This document shows, one piece after another, positions 1-8,650 of a DNA stretch of 64,000 nt (its first letter is position 1; the number at the start of each line of letters is the position of its first letter). Source of the stretch: Congregicoccus sp964517665 (GTDB taxonomy: Bacteria > Verrucomicrobiota > Verrucomicrobiia > Opitutales > Opitutaceae); the NCBI GenBank assembly GCA_964517665.1, contig CAZFCY010000003.1, forward strand, positions 1-64,000. The letters are read 5' to 3'. The position numbers and the translations under genes were made by a program. Under the pieces are notes generated by a model. That model ran no database searches, was not told where the DNA came from, and saw nothing but the letters and a program-made list of their open reading frames with translations.

Positions 1-1557
1 GAGGCCGATGCGATCCCCGCGGTAGTGCCCCCATCCGAGTTGATATATCTCGCCGAACAGGGTAAACCTGTCTCCGTCGCTGCTATAGGCGTATTCGCTG
101 CGCCCGTCCAGGCCCCACGTGGAGCGCAGCCAGATGCGCCCCGACTCGATCGACGGCCCGGTCGTGACGGCGCCGTCGCGCATGAAACACAGTTCGCTCC
201 CGCCCGCGGAACGGCGCACCGCGATCGCGCTGCTGTCGCGCGAGTAATGGCACAGGCCCGCGACCTGCCCCGGCGCCATTCCCGCGAGATCGAGTTCCAC
301 GGTGACGACGTTCTCCCGCGTGCGGAGGGCGCGCTGCGTGAGCATGTTGCCGACGGACTTCAGCTCACCGGGTCGCCGCGGAGGAAAGGCGTGCAGGCGC
401 AACCAGCCCGGACGCTCGCGGAGCGACCACATGTCCGCGCGGGGCTGATGATTCCATTCCCATTGCACGCCGAGCTTCGGGCCGTCGAACGCATCGCTCG
501 CCTGCGGAGTGGCGGCGGGAAATCCGTCCACCGGTTTCGTTCCCGACCAGACCATCGTGCCGATGCCATCGCCGCCGGGCTCGCCGATGATCGGCCAGCC
601 ATCGAGCCACGTCACAGGGAGCAGGCTCGCGGCGCGGCCCTCCCAGGCGCCGGTCCCGTGGTGCGTGAAGAAATACCAGGCGCCATCCTGCGCCTGCACG
701 AGACCGCCCTGATTGGGCTCCATGACGTCGCGTTGCGCATGGCTGAGCTGGCGGACTTCGGTGTACGGGCCGGTGATGTTTTTCGCGCGTTGCATCATCA
801 CGTAGCGCCCGAGGTCCTCTTTCCACTCGCTGAAGAAGTGATAATAGGCGCCGCCGATCTTGTAGAGTTTGCCGGCTTCGCGGCGGGAGCCTTCGGTCAG
901 CAACACGGCGCCGTCACGGATGAGATCCCGCCCGTCGGCCGTGAGCTTGAAGAGCCAGGTCTTGTATCCGTCCTGGAAGTTCGTTCCGACCAGCCAGCCC
1001 TGGCCGTCGTCGTCCCAGAACGGGCAGCAATCGTTCCAGCCCGCCTCGTCCGTCATCCGGTGCAGCGGCTCCCACGGGCCTTCGACGTCGGCCGCCGAGG
1101 TCATGAAATAGCCCTCGTCGGGCGCGCCAAAATAGATCCAGAACCGGCCGGCGTGGTGGCGGATGGCGCCCGCCCAGATGCCCCGGCCATAGCGATTCAT
1201 GCGATCCCAGTTCAATTCCGGCCCGATCTGTGTCACGTCGGCCACGGCGTGGCCGCGGATCGTCCAGTTCACCAGGTCACGCGAGTGCAGGATGACCATT
1301 CCAGGTGAATATTGAAAGGTGGAGGAAATCGCGTAGTAGTCGTCGCCGACGCGAATGCAGTCGATGTCGCTGAAGTCGGCGGGAAGCACCGGATTGCGAA
1401 AAGTCCCGTCGCCCTGATCGCCCCAGGTCATCCATTCGCCCCAGGCCGCCGGCGCGGCGGCGGAAGCCGCATGCATGGGCGGCGGCCACGGTCCGAAAGC
1501 GGCCGCGCCGAACAGAAGCGGCGCGAGGCAACGATTGTAGTTTATCAATGAATACAT
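1..1557 (-). CDS. GH43 family glycoside hydrolase (arabinofuranosidase/xylosidase type), C-terminus beyond the left edge
   Basis: The minus-strand reading frame is open from an ATG at 1557 to the window edge (519 residues visible, no stop). An N-terminal hydrophobic stretch ending near MHAASAAA looks like a signal peptide, so export is expected. The catalytic five-blade domain opens with DIDCIRVGDDYYAISSTF, the usual GH43 segment holding the base Asp, and continues through YSPGMVILHSRDLVNW and VMEPNQGGLVQAQDGAWYFF. After about residue 350 the sequence (FDGPKLGVQWEWNHQP) matches the concanavalin-like C-terminal domain often attached to GH43 beta-xylosidases. It is the last gene of the minus-strand pectin operon, 55 bp after the acetylesterase stop. 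Likely role: removing arabinose or xylose side chains. Substrate specificity is inferred, not seen. Confidence 0.9.
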   Translation of the reverse strand, partial: MYSLINYNRCLAPLLFGAAAFGPWPPPMHAASAAAPAAWGEWMTWGDQGDGTFRNPVLPADFSDIDCIRVGDDYYAISSTFQYSPGMVILHSRDLVNWTIRGHAVADVTQIGPELNWDRMNRYGRGIWAGAIRHHAGRFWIYFGAPDEGYFMTSAADVEGPWEPLHRMTDEAGWNDCCPFWDDDGQGWLVGTNFQDGYKTWLFKLTADGRDLIRDGAVLLTEGSRREAGKLYKIGGAYYHFFSEWKEDLGRYVMMQRAKNITGPYTEVRQLSHAQRDVMEPNQGGLVQAQDGAWYFFTHHGTGAWEGRAASLLPVTWLDGWPIIGEPGGDGIGTMVWSGTKPVDGFPAATPQASDAFDGPKLGVQWEWNHQPRADMWSLRERPGWLRLHAFPPRRPGELKSVGNMLTQRALRTRENVVTVELDLAGMAPGQVAGLCHYSRDSSAIAVRRSAGGSELCFMRDGAVTTGPSIESGRIWLRSTWGLDGRSEYAYSSDGDRFTLFGEIYQLGWGHYRGDRIGL

Positions 1558-1612
1558 GGCATTCGCGGAGAGGCGCGGGGCGCCGGCGGTGGCGCGCAGC
1601 CTGCACCGGCGC

Positions 1613-3034
1613 TCACCGGCGAGGTCGTGGCGCGCCGCCGCCCGGCGCGGAGGGCTGCCGCAGGTAATCGGGCGGCGGTTCGGGATGCGCGGGATCCATG
1701 GCCTGAAAATCATCCACGACGAACCGCGCGAGTTCAGGCACGTTCGTCCTGATTCCCGCCACCATGAGCTTCGCCAGCAGGTAGCCGCCGTAGCCGCTCA
1801 GGTGCGTCTGGTCGGTGAACGCCTGGCCGACCTCGGACCCCATCGCGGCCCAGAGCTGCTTGCTCGCGGCCCACTGGTCGATCAGCGGAACGTTCTCCTC
1901 GGCCGCGACCTCGCGCATCGCGCGCGCCCAGGGGCCGACGGAATCCTGGTTGGCGCGCCGCTCCATCGGCGTGACGAGCACGGGCGTGGCGCCGAGCCGC
2001 CGCGTCTCCGCGATGTAAACGCGGAGGTACGCCTTGAAGCTCGTCGCCGGCTCGGTGTAGCTCTGCGGCCACTGCGGCTTCGAATCGTTGTGCCCGAACT
2101 GCACGAGGAAGAAATCGCCCGCCTTCATCTGGCTGAGCACCTTGTCGAAACGATAGCCGGTGATGAAGCTCTTGCTGGTTTCGCCGCCCTCGGCGCTGTT
2201 GCAGACGGCGATCCCGGGCTTGAAGAACTGGCAGAGCTGCGTCGGCCAGTTGCCGCCGGGTCCGTGCCGCGGGTCGCCCACCGTGGAATCACCGGCGACA
2301 AACAGCGTCGGCACGGTGTCGTCCTTCACGATTTCCAGCGCCGTGAGGCAGGGGCGCGATCCGTTGAACTCGATCGTGAGCTTTTCATCCCAGGCTCGCG
2401 ACCCGGCTTCGCCGGCGAGAAACATGTGAACCTCGGATCCGCCCGGCGCGTTGCGCGGCGGCGGCGGAAGCTGCGGCCGCCGGACGTTGGCGATGATCGT
2501 GCGCGTCGTGAACTCGCCGGGCGCCGTCACGATGTCGGCCGCCATCAAGTGCCCGGCCTCGGTGCGGATCGTCGCGCGCGATTCTCCCGCGGGAGCGCCG
2601 AGCGTGAGGGTCACGCGATAGTTGCCCTCCGGCGCCTGCACCGAAAAGAAGAACGGCGGCTCGGCGGTCGTCACGCCGCCATCGGTGAGCGGATCAGCGG
2701 CGCCGCCGGCGTGATCGACGGCGGTCGTGAGGGAGTCGAAATCAAATCCATAACCGCGCTCGGGGGAGTAGGCGTCCCCGGGCGCGACGCGGACAAAGCC
2801 GTCGCGCGCCTTCCCCGGGCCGAAGTCGAACTTGAACGCGGCGTGCACCGGCGGTGGCGGCGGCAGCGGCTGGTCCTCGGCGCGCTGGGCGGACGCGAGT
2901 GATGCCGTGCCCAGGCCAACGGCGGCAAGAATCGCTGCGCGCGTCCATCGTAGTCCGGGGAGCACAGGCGTCCCGGAAGGCAACGGACATGCAGCGTGAC
3001 GGCGTAGCTCGGGATCGTTCACGGGGAAGTTCAC
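1613..3034 (-). CDS. Rhamnogalacturonan acetylesterase, CE12-like SGNH hydrolase
   Basis: 473 residues. A hydrophobic segment around residues 32-48 (AAILAAVGLGTASLASA) is a probable signal peptide. Residues about 65-225 resemble the galactose-binding-like jelly-roll domain found in front of CE12 esterases. The SGNH blocks follow: FVAGDSTVGD (nucleophile Ser), NSAEGGETSKSF (Gly), QFGHNDSK (Asn) and QTHLSGYGG near the end, with the His. The family removes acetyl groups from rhamnogalacturonan I so that backbone hydrolases can act. The start codon overlaps the stop of the upstream GH29 gene (ATGA at 3031-3034), which supports both this start and translational coupling. The Asp usual before the catalytic His is Gln here (QTH instead of DTH), so the triad may be altered. 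Confidence 0.9.
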   Translation of the reverse strand: MNFPVNDPELRRHAACPLPSGTPVLPGLRWTRAAILAAVGLGTASLASAQRAEDQPLPPPPPVHAAFKFDFGPGKARDGFVRVAPGDAYSPERGYGFDFDSLTTAVDHAGGAADPLTDGGVTTAEPPFFFSVQAPEGNYRVTLTLGAPAGESRATIRTEAGHLMAADIVTAPGEFTTRTIIANVRRPQLPPPPRNAPGGSEVHMFLAGEAGSRAWDEKLTIEFNGSRPCLTALEIVKDDTVPTLFVAGDSTVGDPRHGPGGNWPTQLCQFFKPGIAVCNSAEGGETSKSFITGYRFDKVLSQMKAGDFFLVQFGHNDSKPQWPQSYTEPATSFKAYLRVYIAETRRLGATPVLVTPMERRANQDSVGPWARAMREVAAEENVPLIDQWAASKQLWAAMGSEVGQAFTDQTHLSGYGGYLLAKLMVAGIRTNVPELARFVVDDFQAMDPAHPEPPPDYLRQPSAPGGGAPRPRR

Positions 3035-4507
3035 GGTGTCTTGCTCGGATCGGCGAGCGTGCCGGAGGCGCCGATATCGACGGGCAGCTCCGCGGCTTCG
3101 AGTTTGAGAGGGCCGGCGAAATCGAGCGCGGCCACGGACACGTCGGGATCACGCGCCGCGCCGGGCAGCATGACCACGAGTCCCTCCGCCGTCACCGTGA
3201 CATGCAGCGCCGCGCCATCGGCGAGCAGGCGATGCGAACGCGGCGCCTCGCCGGCGCCGGGGAGCAGGATCCTGCCATCCTCCGGCCAGTCCCAGACGTG
3301 CAGGTAAACGGTGCTCCCGCCATCGGGCCGCTCCTTCCACGTGGTCCGGCCCCACGGCAGCGGATCGAGGTAAAGCCCGCCGCGGGTCGCGTGGATCGCC
3401 TCGCCGTTCACGTCCATCCAACGGCCGATCGCGCGCAGGCGCTCCACCTGCGGCGCGGGAATCTCGCCCAGGGCGGTGGGGCTGACGTTGAGCAGGTAGT
3501 TGCCATCCTTGCTCGCGATGTCCGAAAGATTGCGGATGAGCTCCCGCGCGGATTTGTAGTCGAGATCATCGGAGCGGTAGCCCCACGACCGGTTGATCGT
3601 CATGTTGACCTCGAGCGCGCGGCCCCGCATCGCGCTCGGCGGGATGCGCTGCTCGGAGGTGCGGAAATCGCCGAGCACGCCGCCGCCCAGCCGGCTGTTG
3701 TGGATGAGGCGCGGATGTTTCAGCACCAGCTCGTAGAACGGCCGCGCCCGCTCGGGCGTCATCTCGTATTCGGTGTCCCACCACAGGATGTCCGGGTCGA
3801 ATTTCTCCACCAGCTCGCGCGTCTGCGGCAGCGCAATCGTGGCAAGATAAGTGTCGAAGTCGCCCGCCTGCGCGTCATCCCAGGCGGCGCCGCGGCCCTT
3901 GCCCCCGCCGGGGTTCACCCAGTCCTGCGACTGCGAATAGTAAACGCCGAATTTGAGGCCGCGCTCGCGAACGGCCCGGGCAAGCGGATGGAGCAGATCG
4001 CGCTTCGCGCCGGACGCAGCGACGGCGTTCCATTCCGAATNNNNNNNNNNCCGAATGGGCCGTGTCGTAGAGCGCAAATCCGTCGTGGTGCTTCGCGGTG
4101 ATCACGACGTACTTCATGCCCGCGTCGGCGGCGAGCTGCGCCCATGCCTCGGGATCGTATCGGGCGGCGGTGAATTGCCGGGCGAACGCGCGATAATCGG
4201 CCACGGGAATTTTGCCCTGATACATGATCCATTCGGCGCCGGTGGTTTTGCCCTGCCAGAATCCCGCGGGCACCGCGTAGATGCCCCAATGGATGAACAA
4301 GCCGAAGCGGGCCTCGCGAAACCAGCGCAGCCGCGCCTCCTGCTGCCCGACCGTTTCGTCGCGCACGACCGCGGGCAGCGGCGGCAGGCCGGCGGCGGCA
4401 GGGGCCATCGGAACCGTCGGCGCAGGCGCAGGCGCGGCCGCGCCTGCGCCGATCGCCGTGATGGGCGAGAAAAACACGAGGACGGCTATTCCAAGTTTCC
4501 AGGTCAT
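3031..4507 (-). CDS. GH29 alpha-L-fucosidase, interrupted by a 10-N assembly gap
   Basis: The protein starts MTWKLGIAVLVFFSPITAIG (signal peptide). Its catalytic domain begins RWFREARFGLFIHWGIYAVP, followed by YVVITAKHHDGFALYDTAHS, both hallmark GH29 segments. The nucleophile Asp probably lies in PDILWWDTEYEMT. The 10 N at 4041-4050 split it into two frames. The bases on either side share ccgaat; merging that overlap gives YDTAHSEWNAVAASG in one continuous frame, so the break is an assembly artefact and not a frameshift. The C-terminal part carries the usual small beta domain (WDWPEDGRILLPG). It lies 32 bp after the GH28-like gene and overlaps the CE12 gene by 4 bp. Likely role: removing fucose from pectin or xyloglucan side chains in the periplasm or outside the cell. 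Confidence 0.88.
4041..4050. other. Assembly gap (10 N), probably artificial
   Basis: Ten N inside the GH29 gene. The six bases before (4035-4040) and after (4051-4056) are both ccgaat. Removing the N and one copy of ccgaat (16 bases in all) restores one uninterrupted GH29 frame with a sensible motif across the join. Confidence 0.9.
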
Positions 4508-4539
4508 AAGTTTTGAGCAGCCGGAAACGCGCCGGTAAA

Positions 4540-5937
4540 TCAGTTCGTGGGCGAGGCTTCGGAACCACGGATGACGGGCGTCGGCGCATCGGAGACTGTC
4601 GCCCCGCGCACGGCGTCGAACACGATCGCGGGCCGCGCGTCGGGCGCGAGCGTGGCGAAGGCGGCATTGCGCAAGGCGAGCCCGCTCACGTGTCGCGCGT
4701 AGAGACCGTGCGCGGGCACGGCGCCGTTGAAGCGGCTGTATTCCGGCCAGCGGCCGGCGAGGTTTTCGGGCGTGAGTTCGGCGGGCCGGGTCGCGGCGTG
4801 CGCGTCCGTGCCGCCACCCGCGAACGTGGCGCGAATGTCGCTGAAGGTCACATCCTCGATCGGATGCCCCGGCAGGCCGGTGAGGATGAACGCGGCGTCG
4901 GGCCCGCCCGTCTCCGTCTCCACGACGATCTGGCTGAAGATGAAGCCGCGCATCGTCCCGACCGGCGCCAGCTCGGACGGGGCGTCCACGGCGGCGCGAT
5001 GCTGGCTCAGGGTCATGAACACGGGCTTGAGCACATTCTTCATGACGAGATTCGTGAAGACCATGTTTCGCATGCTGGCGCCTTCGCCCATCTGGATTTT
5101 CAGCCCGGAGTCCCGGATGTCGCGAAAGGTGCAGTTCGTGACCGTGATGTTCTCGAAATCGCCGCGCGAAAGCAGGCCGATGCGCATGCCCGCCCAGCGG
5201 CTGGTGAAGTGGCAGTTGCTCACGACGATGTCGCGGCAGGGCCGGTCGGGGCGCGAGGTCTGGAGGCAGATGCAGTCGTCGCTGTTGTCGAAGGTGGAGT
5301 TGCTGACGCGGACCTGCTGGCAGCCGTCGAAGTTGAGGGCGTCGCCATTGATGTTGGCGCGGCTGTGGACCTTGATGCCGTCGATCGCGATGTCGGTGCA
5401 GTAAAGCCAGACCGACGTCCATGAGGCGGGGCTCTCCAGCGTGATGTCGCGCACGCGAATGCCCGTGCATTCGAGAAACCGGATGAGCATGGGCCGGTGT
5501 TTCGCCGGATCGTCCTGGTTCGGGAAAAGCCCGCCCTGGCCATCGATGCGACCATGGCCCTCGATCTCGACGTTGTGCGCGTCGCGGGCGAAGATCAGGC
5601 ACCGGTCCATGTGCGCCTCGTTTTTGTACATCTGCCTGTGCGTGTCGGTGGCGTAGTCGGCGATGTTGGCGCTGCCCAGGATGGCCGCGCCGGCCTCGAC
5701 GCGCAGGGTGACGTTGCTCCTGAGGTAAAGCGTGCCGGTGAGATAGCTGCCGCCAGCCATCAGCACTGTCCCGCCGCCGACGGCGTGGCACTGGTCGATC
5801 GCGGCCTGCAGCGCGGCTGTGTCGAGCGTCGTCCCATCTCCCACCGCGCCGAAGGCGCGGACATCATGGACCGGCGCCGGCGCGGCGCGCAGCGCCAGCG
5901 CCCCGAAAAGAACGAAAAGCGAAAGTCGAAGCATCAT
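4540..5937 (-). CDS. GH28-like (polygalacturonase family) parallel beta-helix protein with altered active-site motifs
   Basis: 465 residues from the ATG at 5937 (MMLRLSLFVLFGALALRAA, signal peptide). That ATG overlaps the stop of the GH27 gene as ATGA (5934-5937), which fixes the start. VHDVRAFGAVGDGTTLDT is the typical pectate-lyase-superfamily entry, followed by repeated beta-helix turns (VEIEGHGRIDGQGGL, IRVRDITLESPASW, VVSNCHFTSR). GH28 motifs are partly degraded: NTD is NGD, the DD pair is present (DNSDDCI), but the GHG triplet is WAG (SRWAGMRIG) and RIK is LKI. It is therefore probably not an ordinary endo-polygalacturonase; an exo-acting or related specificity, or loss of activity, is possible. 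The operon context is rhamnogalacturonan/pectin breakdown. Confidence 0.82.
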   Translation of the reverse strand: MMLRLSLFVLFGALALRAAPAPVHDVRAFGAVGDGTTLDTAALQAAIDQCHAVGGGTVLMAGGSYLTGTLYLRSNVTLRVEAGAAILGSANIADYATDTHRQMYKNEAHMDRCLIFARDAHNVEIEGHGRIDGQGGLFPNQDDPAKHRPMLIRFLECTGIRVRDITLESPASWTSVWLYCTDIAIDGIKVHSRANINGDALNFDGCQQVRVSNSTFDNSDDCICLQTSRPDRPCRDIVVSNCHFTSRWAGMRIGLLSRGDFENITVTNCTFRDIRDSGLKIQMGEGASMRNMVFTNLVMKNVLKPVFMTLSQHRAAVDAPSELAPVGTMRGFIFSQIVVETETGGPDAAFILTGLPGHPIEDVTFSDIRATFAGGGTDAHAATRPAELTPENLAGRWPEYSRFNGAVPAHGLYARHVSGLALRNAAFATLAPDARPAIVFDAVRGATVSDAPTPVIRGSEASPTN

Positions 5938-7526
5938 GGTGTCGGAAAAAGGCGTATGAACATGACGCCGTGCGGCGCGACGGTGGTTTCGAACCGGTCG
6001 GCAAACTCCCCCACGTCCTGCTGGCGCCAAAGATCGCGCACGCGCTGCCGGCCGGTGATTTTCAGCTCCGGCCAGATCGCGGCGACACGAGCGGGAGCCG
6101 AGCCGGTGTTGAAAAGACCGACCGCGAGCGAACCGTCGTCGAGCGGCTTCGCGTAAATTTTTGTATCGCCCGTGCCGCCGACCTGCACGGCCTGCTTGCA
6201 GAGCGAGTCCTGGTTGATCTCGAGCACTTCGTCGTTGGTGAGCAGGCCGAGGGTGAAATCATCCATCCGCTCCAGATCGCAACCGATGAGCAGCGGGCTG
6301 GCGAGCAGGCACCAGAGGCTGATGTGCGTGTATTGCTCGTCGGGCGTCAGCTTGCTGGCGTGCAATTCGTGGCTGCTCCAGCCGCCCACGTGACCGACGA
6401 CCAGCATGTCGGCATCGTTGAAATGGCCCGGTCGCGCGAATGGCGCCCACGCGTCCTGCGCGAAACCGATGTCATGCGCGACGCGACCCCAGACATCGCG
6501 GATATCCGTCGTCGTGCGCCACGACTGCGCCCACGGCGCCACCTCGGCGATGAGCGGAAAGAGATTCCGGATATGGTTGTTCGACAAACTGAGGATGATG
6601 TCGCGCCCGGAAACGCGCAACGCCTGGTGCCATTCCTTCGTTTCGGGAAACTCCACCGGCCCCCAGTCGAGTTTCAGGTAGTCGAACCCCCACTCCGCGA
6701 ACTGGCGCGCATCCTCGTAGGTGAAGCGATGGCGCCCGATCGCGAACGGGAGTTCCTTCGCGTTTTTCTTCGCGCGTGTGTTGACCGCCGGGTCCCAGTT
6801 GCCGTCGGCGCGCTCCGAACTGCCGCCGAGGCGATTGCCGTAGGTCACGGTCCACGGGGAGTGGTAGAGGCCCACCTTCAGGCCCATGGCGTGAATCTCG
6901 TCGACCATCGCCCGGATGTCGGGAAACCGCTCCGGATCGGGCTGGATCGCGCCCGTGGCCGGATCGCGTGACCAGCCCTGCCAGCCGTCGTCGAGATTGA
7001 CATACGTCCACCCATGGCGATCGAGGCCGAGCGCGATGATCTGCCGCGCGGCGCGCAGCGCGAGATCCTGCGTCACGCGTTCGCCGAAACAATTGTAGCT
7101 GTTCCAGCCCATCGCCGGGGTGAGCCCAATTTCCTCCCCGACGACGATGCGAAACGGTTTCCCGGCGGCGCCGTGCGCATTGGTCACGCGCAAAACGACC
7201 GCGTGCTCTCCAGGCATTCTCAGACTGCCGGTGATGCGCCCGGTGGCGGGATCCAGACTCAATCCCGCAGGCAGGCTCTCGACCGCAAACGTCATCGGCC
7301 GGTCGCCGGTCGCGGGGATCGCGTAGAGAAACGGCGAGCCGGGGCGGACGCCGAAGATCGCCGGGCCGTTGATCCGCGGCGTCGGAGCGGACGCGGGCGT
7401 GAGGATGGCCGCGGCATGCGGCGAGCGCGGCGCCGGGGGCTCCTGCGCGACCGCGCGGACCGACGACAGCGCCGTGAGCGCGCACACCAGTGTCAGCCAT
7501 CCGGACCATAGGGAAATTCGTATCAT
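5934..7526 (-). CDS. GH27 alpha-galactosidase with N-terminal putative-Ig domain
   Basis: 530 residues from the ATG at 7526. MIRISLWSGWLTLVCALTAL is a signal peptide. A longer upstream frame exists but would cross the divergent promoter region. Residues about 40-120 form a PIG (putative Ig) domain (YAIPATGDRPMTFAVESLPA, TGRITGSLRMPGEHAVVLRV). The TIM barrel starts LTPAMGWNSYNCFGERV. YLKLDWGP holds the expected nucleophile Asp, and PGHFNDADMLVVG the acid/base region. The C-terminal beta domain runs to the end. First gene of the minus-strand operon, so its promoter should lie in 7527-7761, shared with the divergent peptidase gene. Removes alpha-galactosyl residues from glycans; the family assignment is secure, the exact substrate is not. 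Confidence 0.92.
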   Translation of the reverse strand: MIRISLWSGWLTLVCALTALSSVRAVAQEPPAPRSPHAAAILTPASAPTPRINGPAIFGVRPGSPFLYAIPATGDRPMTFAVESLPAGLSLDPATGRITGSLRMPGEHAVVLRVTNAHGAAGKPFRIVVGEEIGLTPAMGWNSYNCFGERVTQDLALRAARQIIALGLDRHGWTYVNLDDGWQGWSRDPATGAIQPDPERFPDIRAMVDEIHAMGLKVGLYHSPWTVTYGNRLGGSSERADGNWDPAVNTRAKKNAKELPFAIGRHRFTYEDARQFAEWGFDYLKLDWGPVEFPETKEWHQALRVSGRDIILSLSNNHIRNLFPLIAEVAPWAQSWRTTTDIRDVWGRVAHDIGFAQDAWAPFARPGHFNDADMLVVGHVGGWSSHELHASKLTPDEQYTHISLWCLLASPLLIGCDLERMDDFTLGLLTNDEVLEINQDSLCKQAVQVGGTGDTKIYAKPLDDGSLAVGLFNTGSAPARVAAIWPELKITGRQRVRDLWRQQDVGEFADRFETTVAPHGVMFIRLFPTP

Positions 7527-7761
7527 GGGGAGAGGAAAGGGGCCTGTCCCATCGCGGTGAGACCCAAGGGTGAAGTTCTGTCGGTAACAGGGGCTGAGCC
7601 AGACCCATGATGTGCCATTTCCGGCTCGTTTTGTGAGGTTTTTGGAAATGCAGTCGGACCCGCCTCCCGACGCCACCGCGATCTGCCGCAACGCCGGCGG
7701 CTTTTCCGCTAATCCAGTTGATCCTTCGCCGGCGCTCCCGCACGATCCACGTTTTCCATTG

Positions 7762-8475
7762 ATGCATCTCCAACTGGAAATGCTCCGGCAGCCGACCGAC
7801 ACGAGCTGCGGGCCCACCTGCCTTCACGCCATCTATCGTTTCTTCGGCGCGGACTTCGATCTCGAGCGGCTGATCGAGGACGTGCCGCAACTCGAAGAGG
7901 GCGGAACGCTCTCCGTGCATCTCGCGCACCACGCCTTGCGCAACGGGTTCTCGGCGCGCCTCGTCTCCTACAACCTTCGCGTCTTCGATCCCACCTGGTG
8001 GTGCCTCGATCGCGCGGAGATGATCGCGAAGCTCTCCGCCCGGATCACCCACCAGCGCGGTGAAAAATCCCTCCACAGCCACCGCGCCTATCTGGAGTTT
8101 CTCCAACTCGGCGGGGACATCGATTTCTTCGACCTCAACCCCGAATCGCTCTCGCGCCTGCTCGCGAAAGGCGCGCCCATCCTCACCGGGCTCAGCGCGA
8201 CCTACCTTTATCAACACCCGCGCGAATTGCCCGACGGCGCCGACGACGACATCGCCGGATCGCCCACCGGACATTTCGTCGTCGTCACTGGCTGGCACGC
8301 CGAAACCGGGCAGGTTGTCGTGATGGATCCGTTTGAACAAAACCCGTTCAACCCGCATGGTGAATATCGCGTGGACGTCCACCGCTTCATCAACGCCGTC
8401 ATGCTCGGCATTCTCACCTACGACGCCAATCTCCTCGTCATCCAGCCGCGCGAAAACCGCCCGGCAATCGTATGA
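7762..8475 (+). CDS. C39-like papain-fold cysteine peptidase, first gene of an amidoligase cassette
   Basis: 237 residues from the ATG at 7762 (MHLQLEMLRQPTDTSCGPTC). An in-frame extension to 7612 exists, but its sequence looks non-coding. Cys16 sits in DTSCGPTC, the typical C39-fold nucleophile motif. His171 (TGHFVVVTGW) and Asp189 (VVMDPFE) complete the expected triad. There is no signal peptide, so the protein is cytoplasmic. It is followed by a RimK-type ATP-grasp ligase and a GCS2-type ligase on the same strand. This gene combination was predicted in comparative genomics of amidoligases to make or trim a small peptide-like metabolite or a protein tag; no product is established to my knowledge. 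The peptidase may act as a maturation enzyme, a transpeptidase or an amidase. Confidence 0.8.
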   Translation: MHLQLEMLRQPTDTSCGPTCLHAIYRFFGADFDLERLIEDVPQLEEGGTLSVHLAHHALRNGFSARLVSYNLRVFDPTWWCLDRAEMIAKLSARITHQRGEKSLHSHRAYLEFLQLGGDIDFFDLNPESLSRLLAKGAPILTGLSATYLYQHPRELPDGADDDIAGSPTGHFVVVTGWHAETGQVVVMDPFEQNPFNPHGEYRVDVHRFINAVMLGILTYDANLLVIQPRENRPAIV

Positions 8476-8478
8476 ACC

Positions 8479-8619
8479 GCACAGGAGGAAACGAAGAAAA
8501 CAAAGGGCAACGCGGAACCTGCGCCGCAGTTTTGCTCTTCAAAGCAATCGATGAGACTGGCCTGACGGAAATCATCCGTGCCTCGGCAAGGCCTTCGTTG
8601 CCTTCGTTCCCTTCTGTGC
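8479..8619. repeat. Long imperfect inverted repeat between the peptidase and ATP-grasp genes
   Basis: The left arm 8479-8506 is purine-rich, and the right arm 8592-8619 is its near-exact reverse complement (about 24 of 28 positions, several others G-T wobble). Shared blocks include GCACAG, AACGAAG and AAAGG. The 85-base interior ends with further pyrimidine-rich copies of the same short units. The transcript could form a large hairpin just upstream of the ligase start at 8651. It resembles two other such elements in the window (10192-10274 and 25984-26077). Confidence 0.75.
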
Positions 8620-8650
8620 AATTCCTTTCTGTGAACTGTTTCCCTTCAGG

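Noticed and set aside
25..1308. A 427-codon open frame on the plus strand at the left edge
   Set aside because: It is a shadow of the minus-strand GH43 gene, whose frame gives continuous family motifs from 1557 to the edge.
3031..4507. GH29 gene as a frameshifted pseudogene
   Set aside because: The frame change occurs exactly at the 10-N gap and vanishes when the flanking ccgaat overlap is merged.
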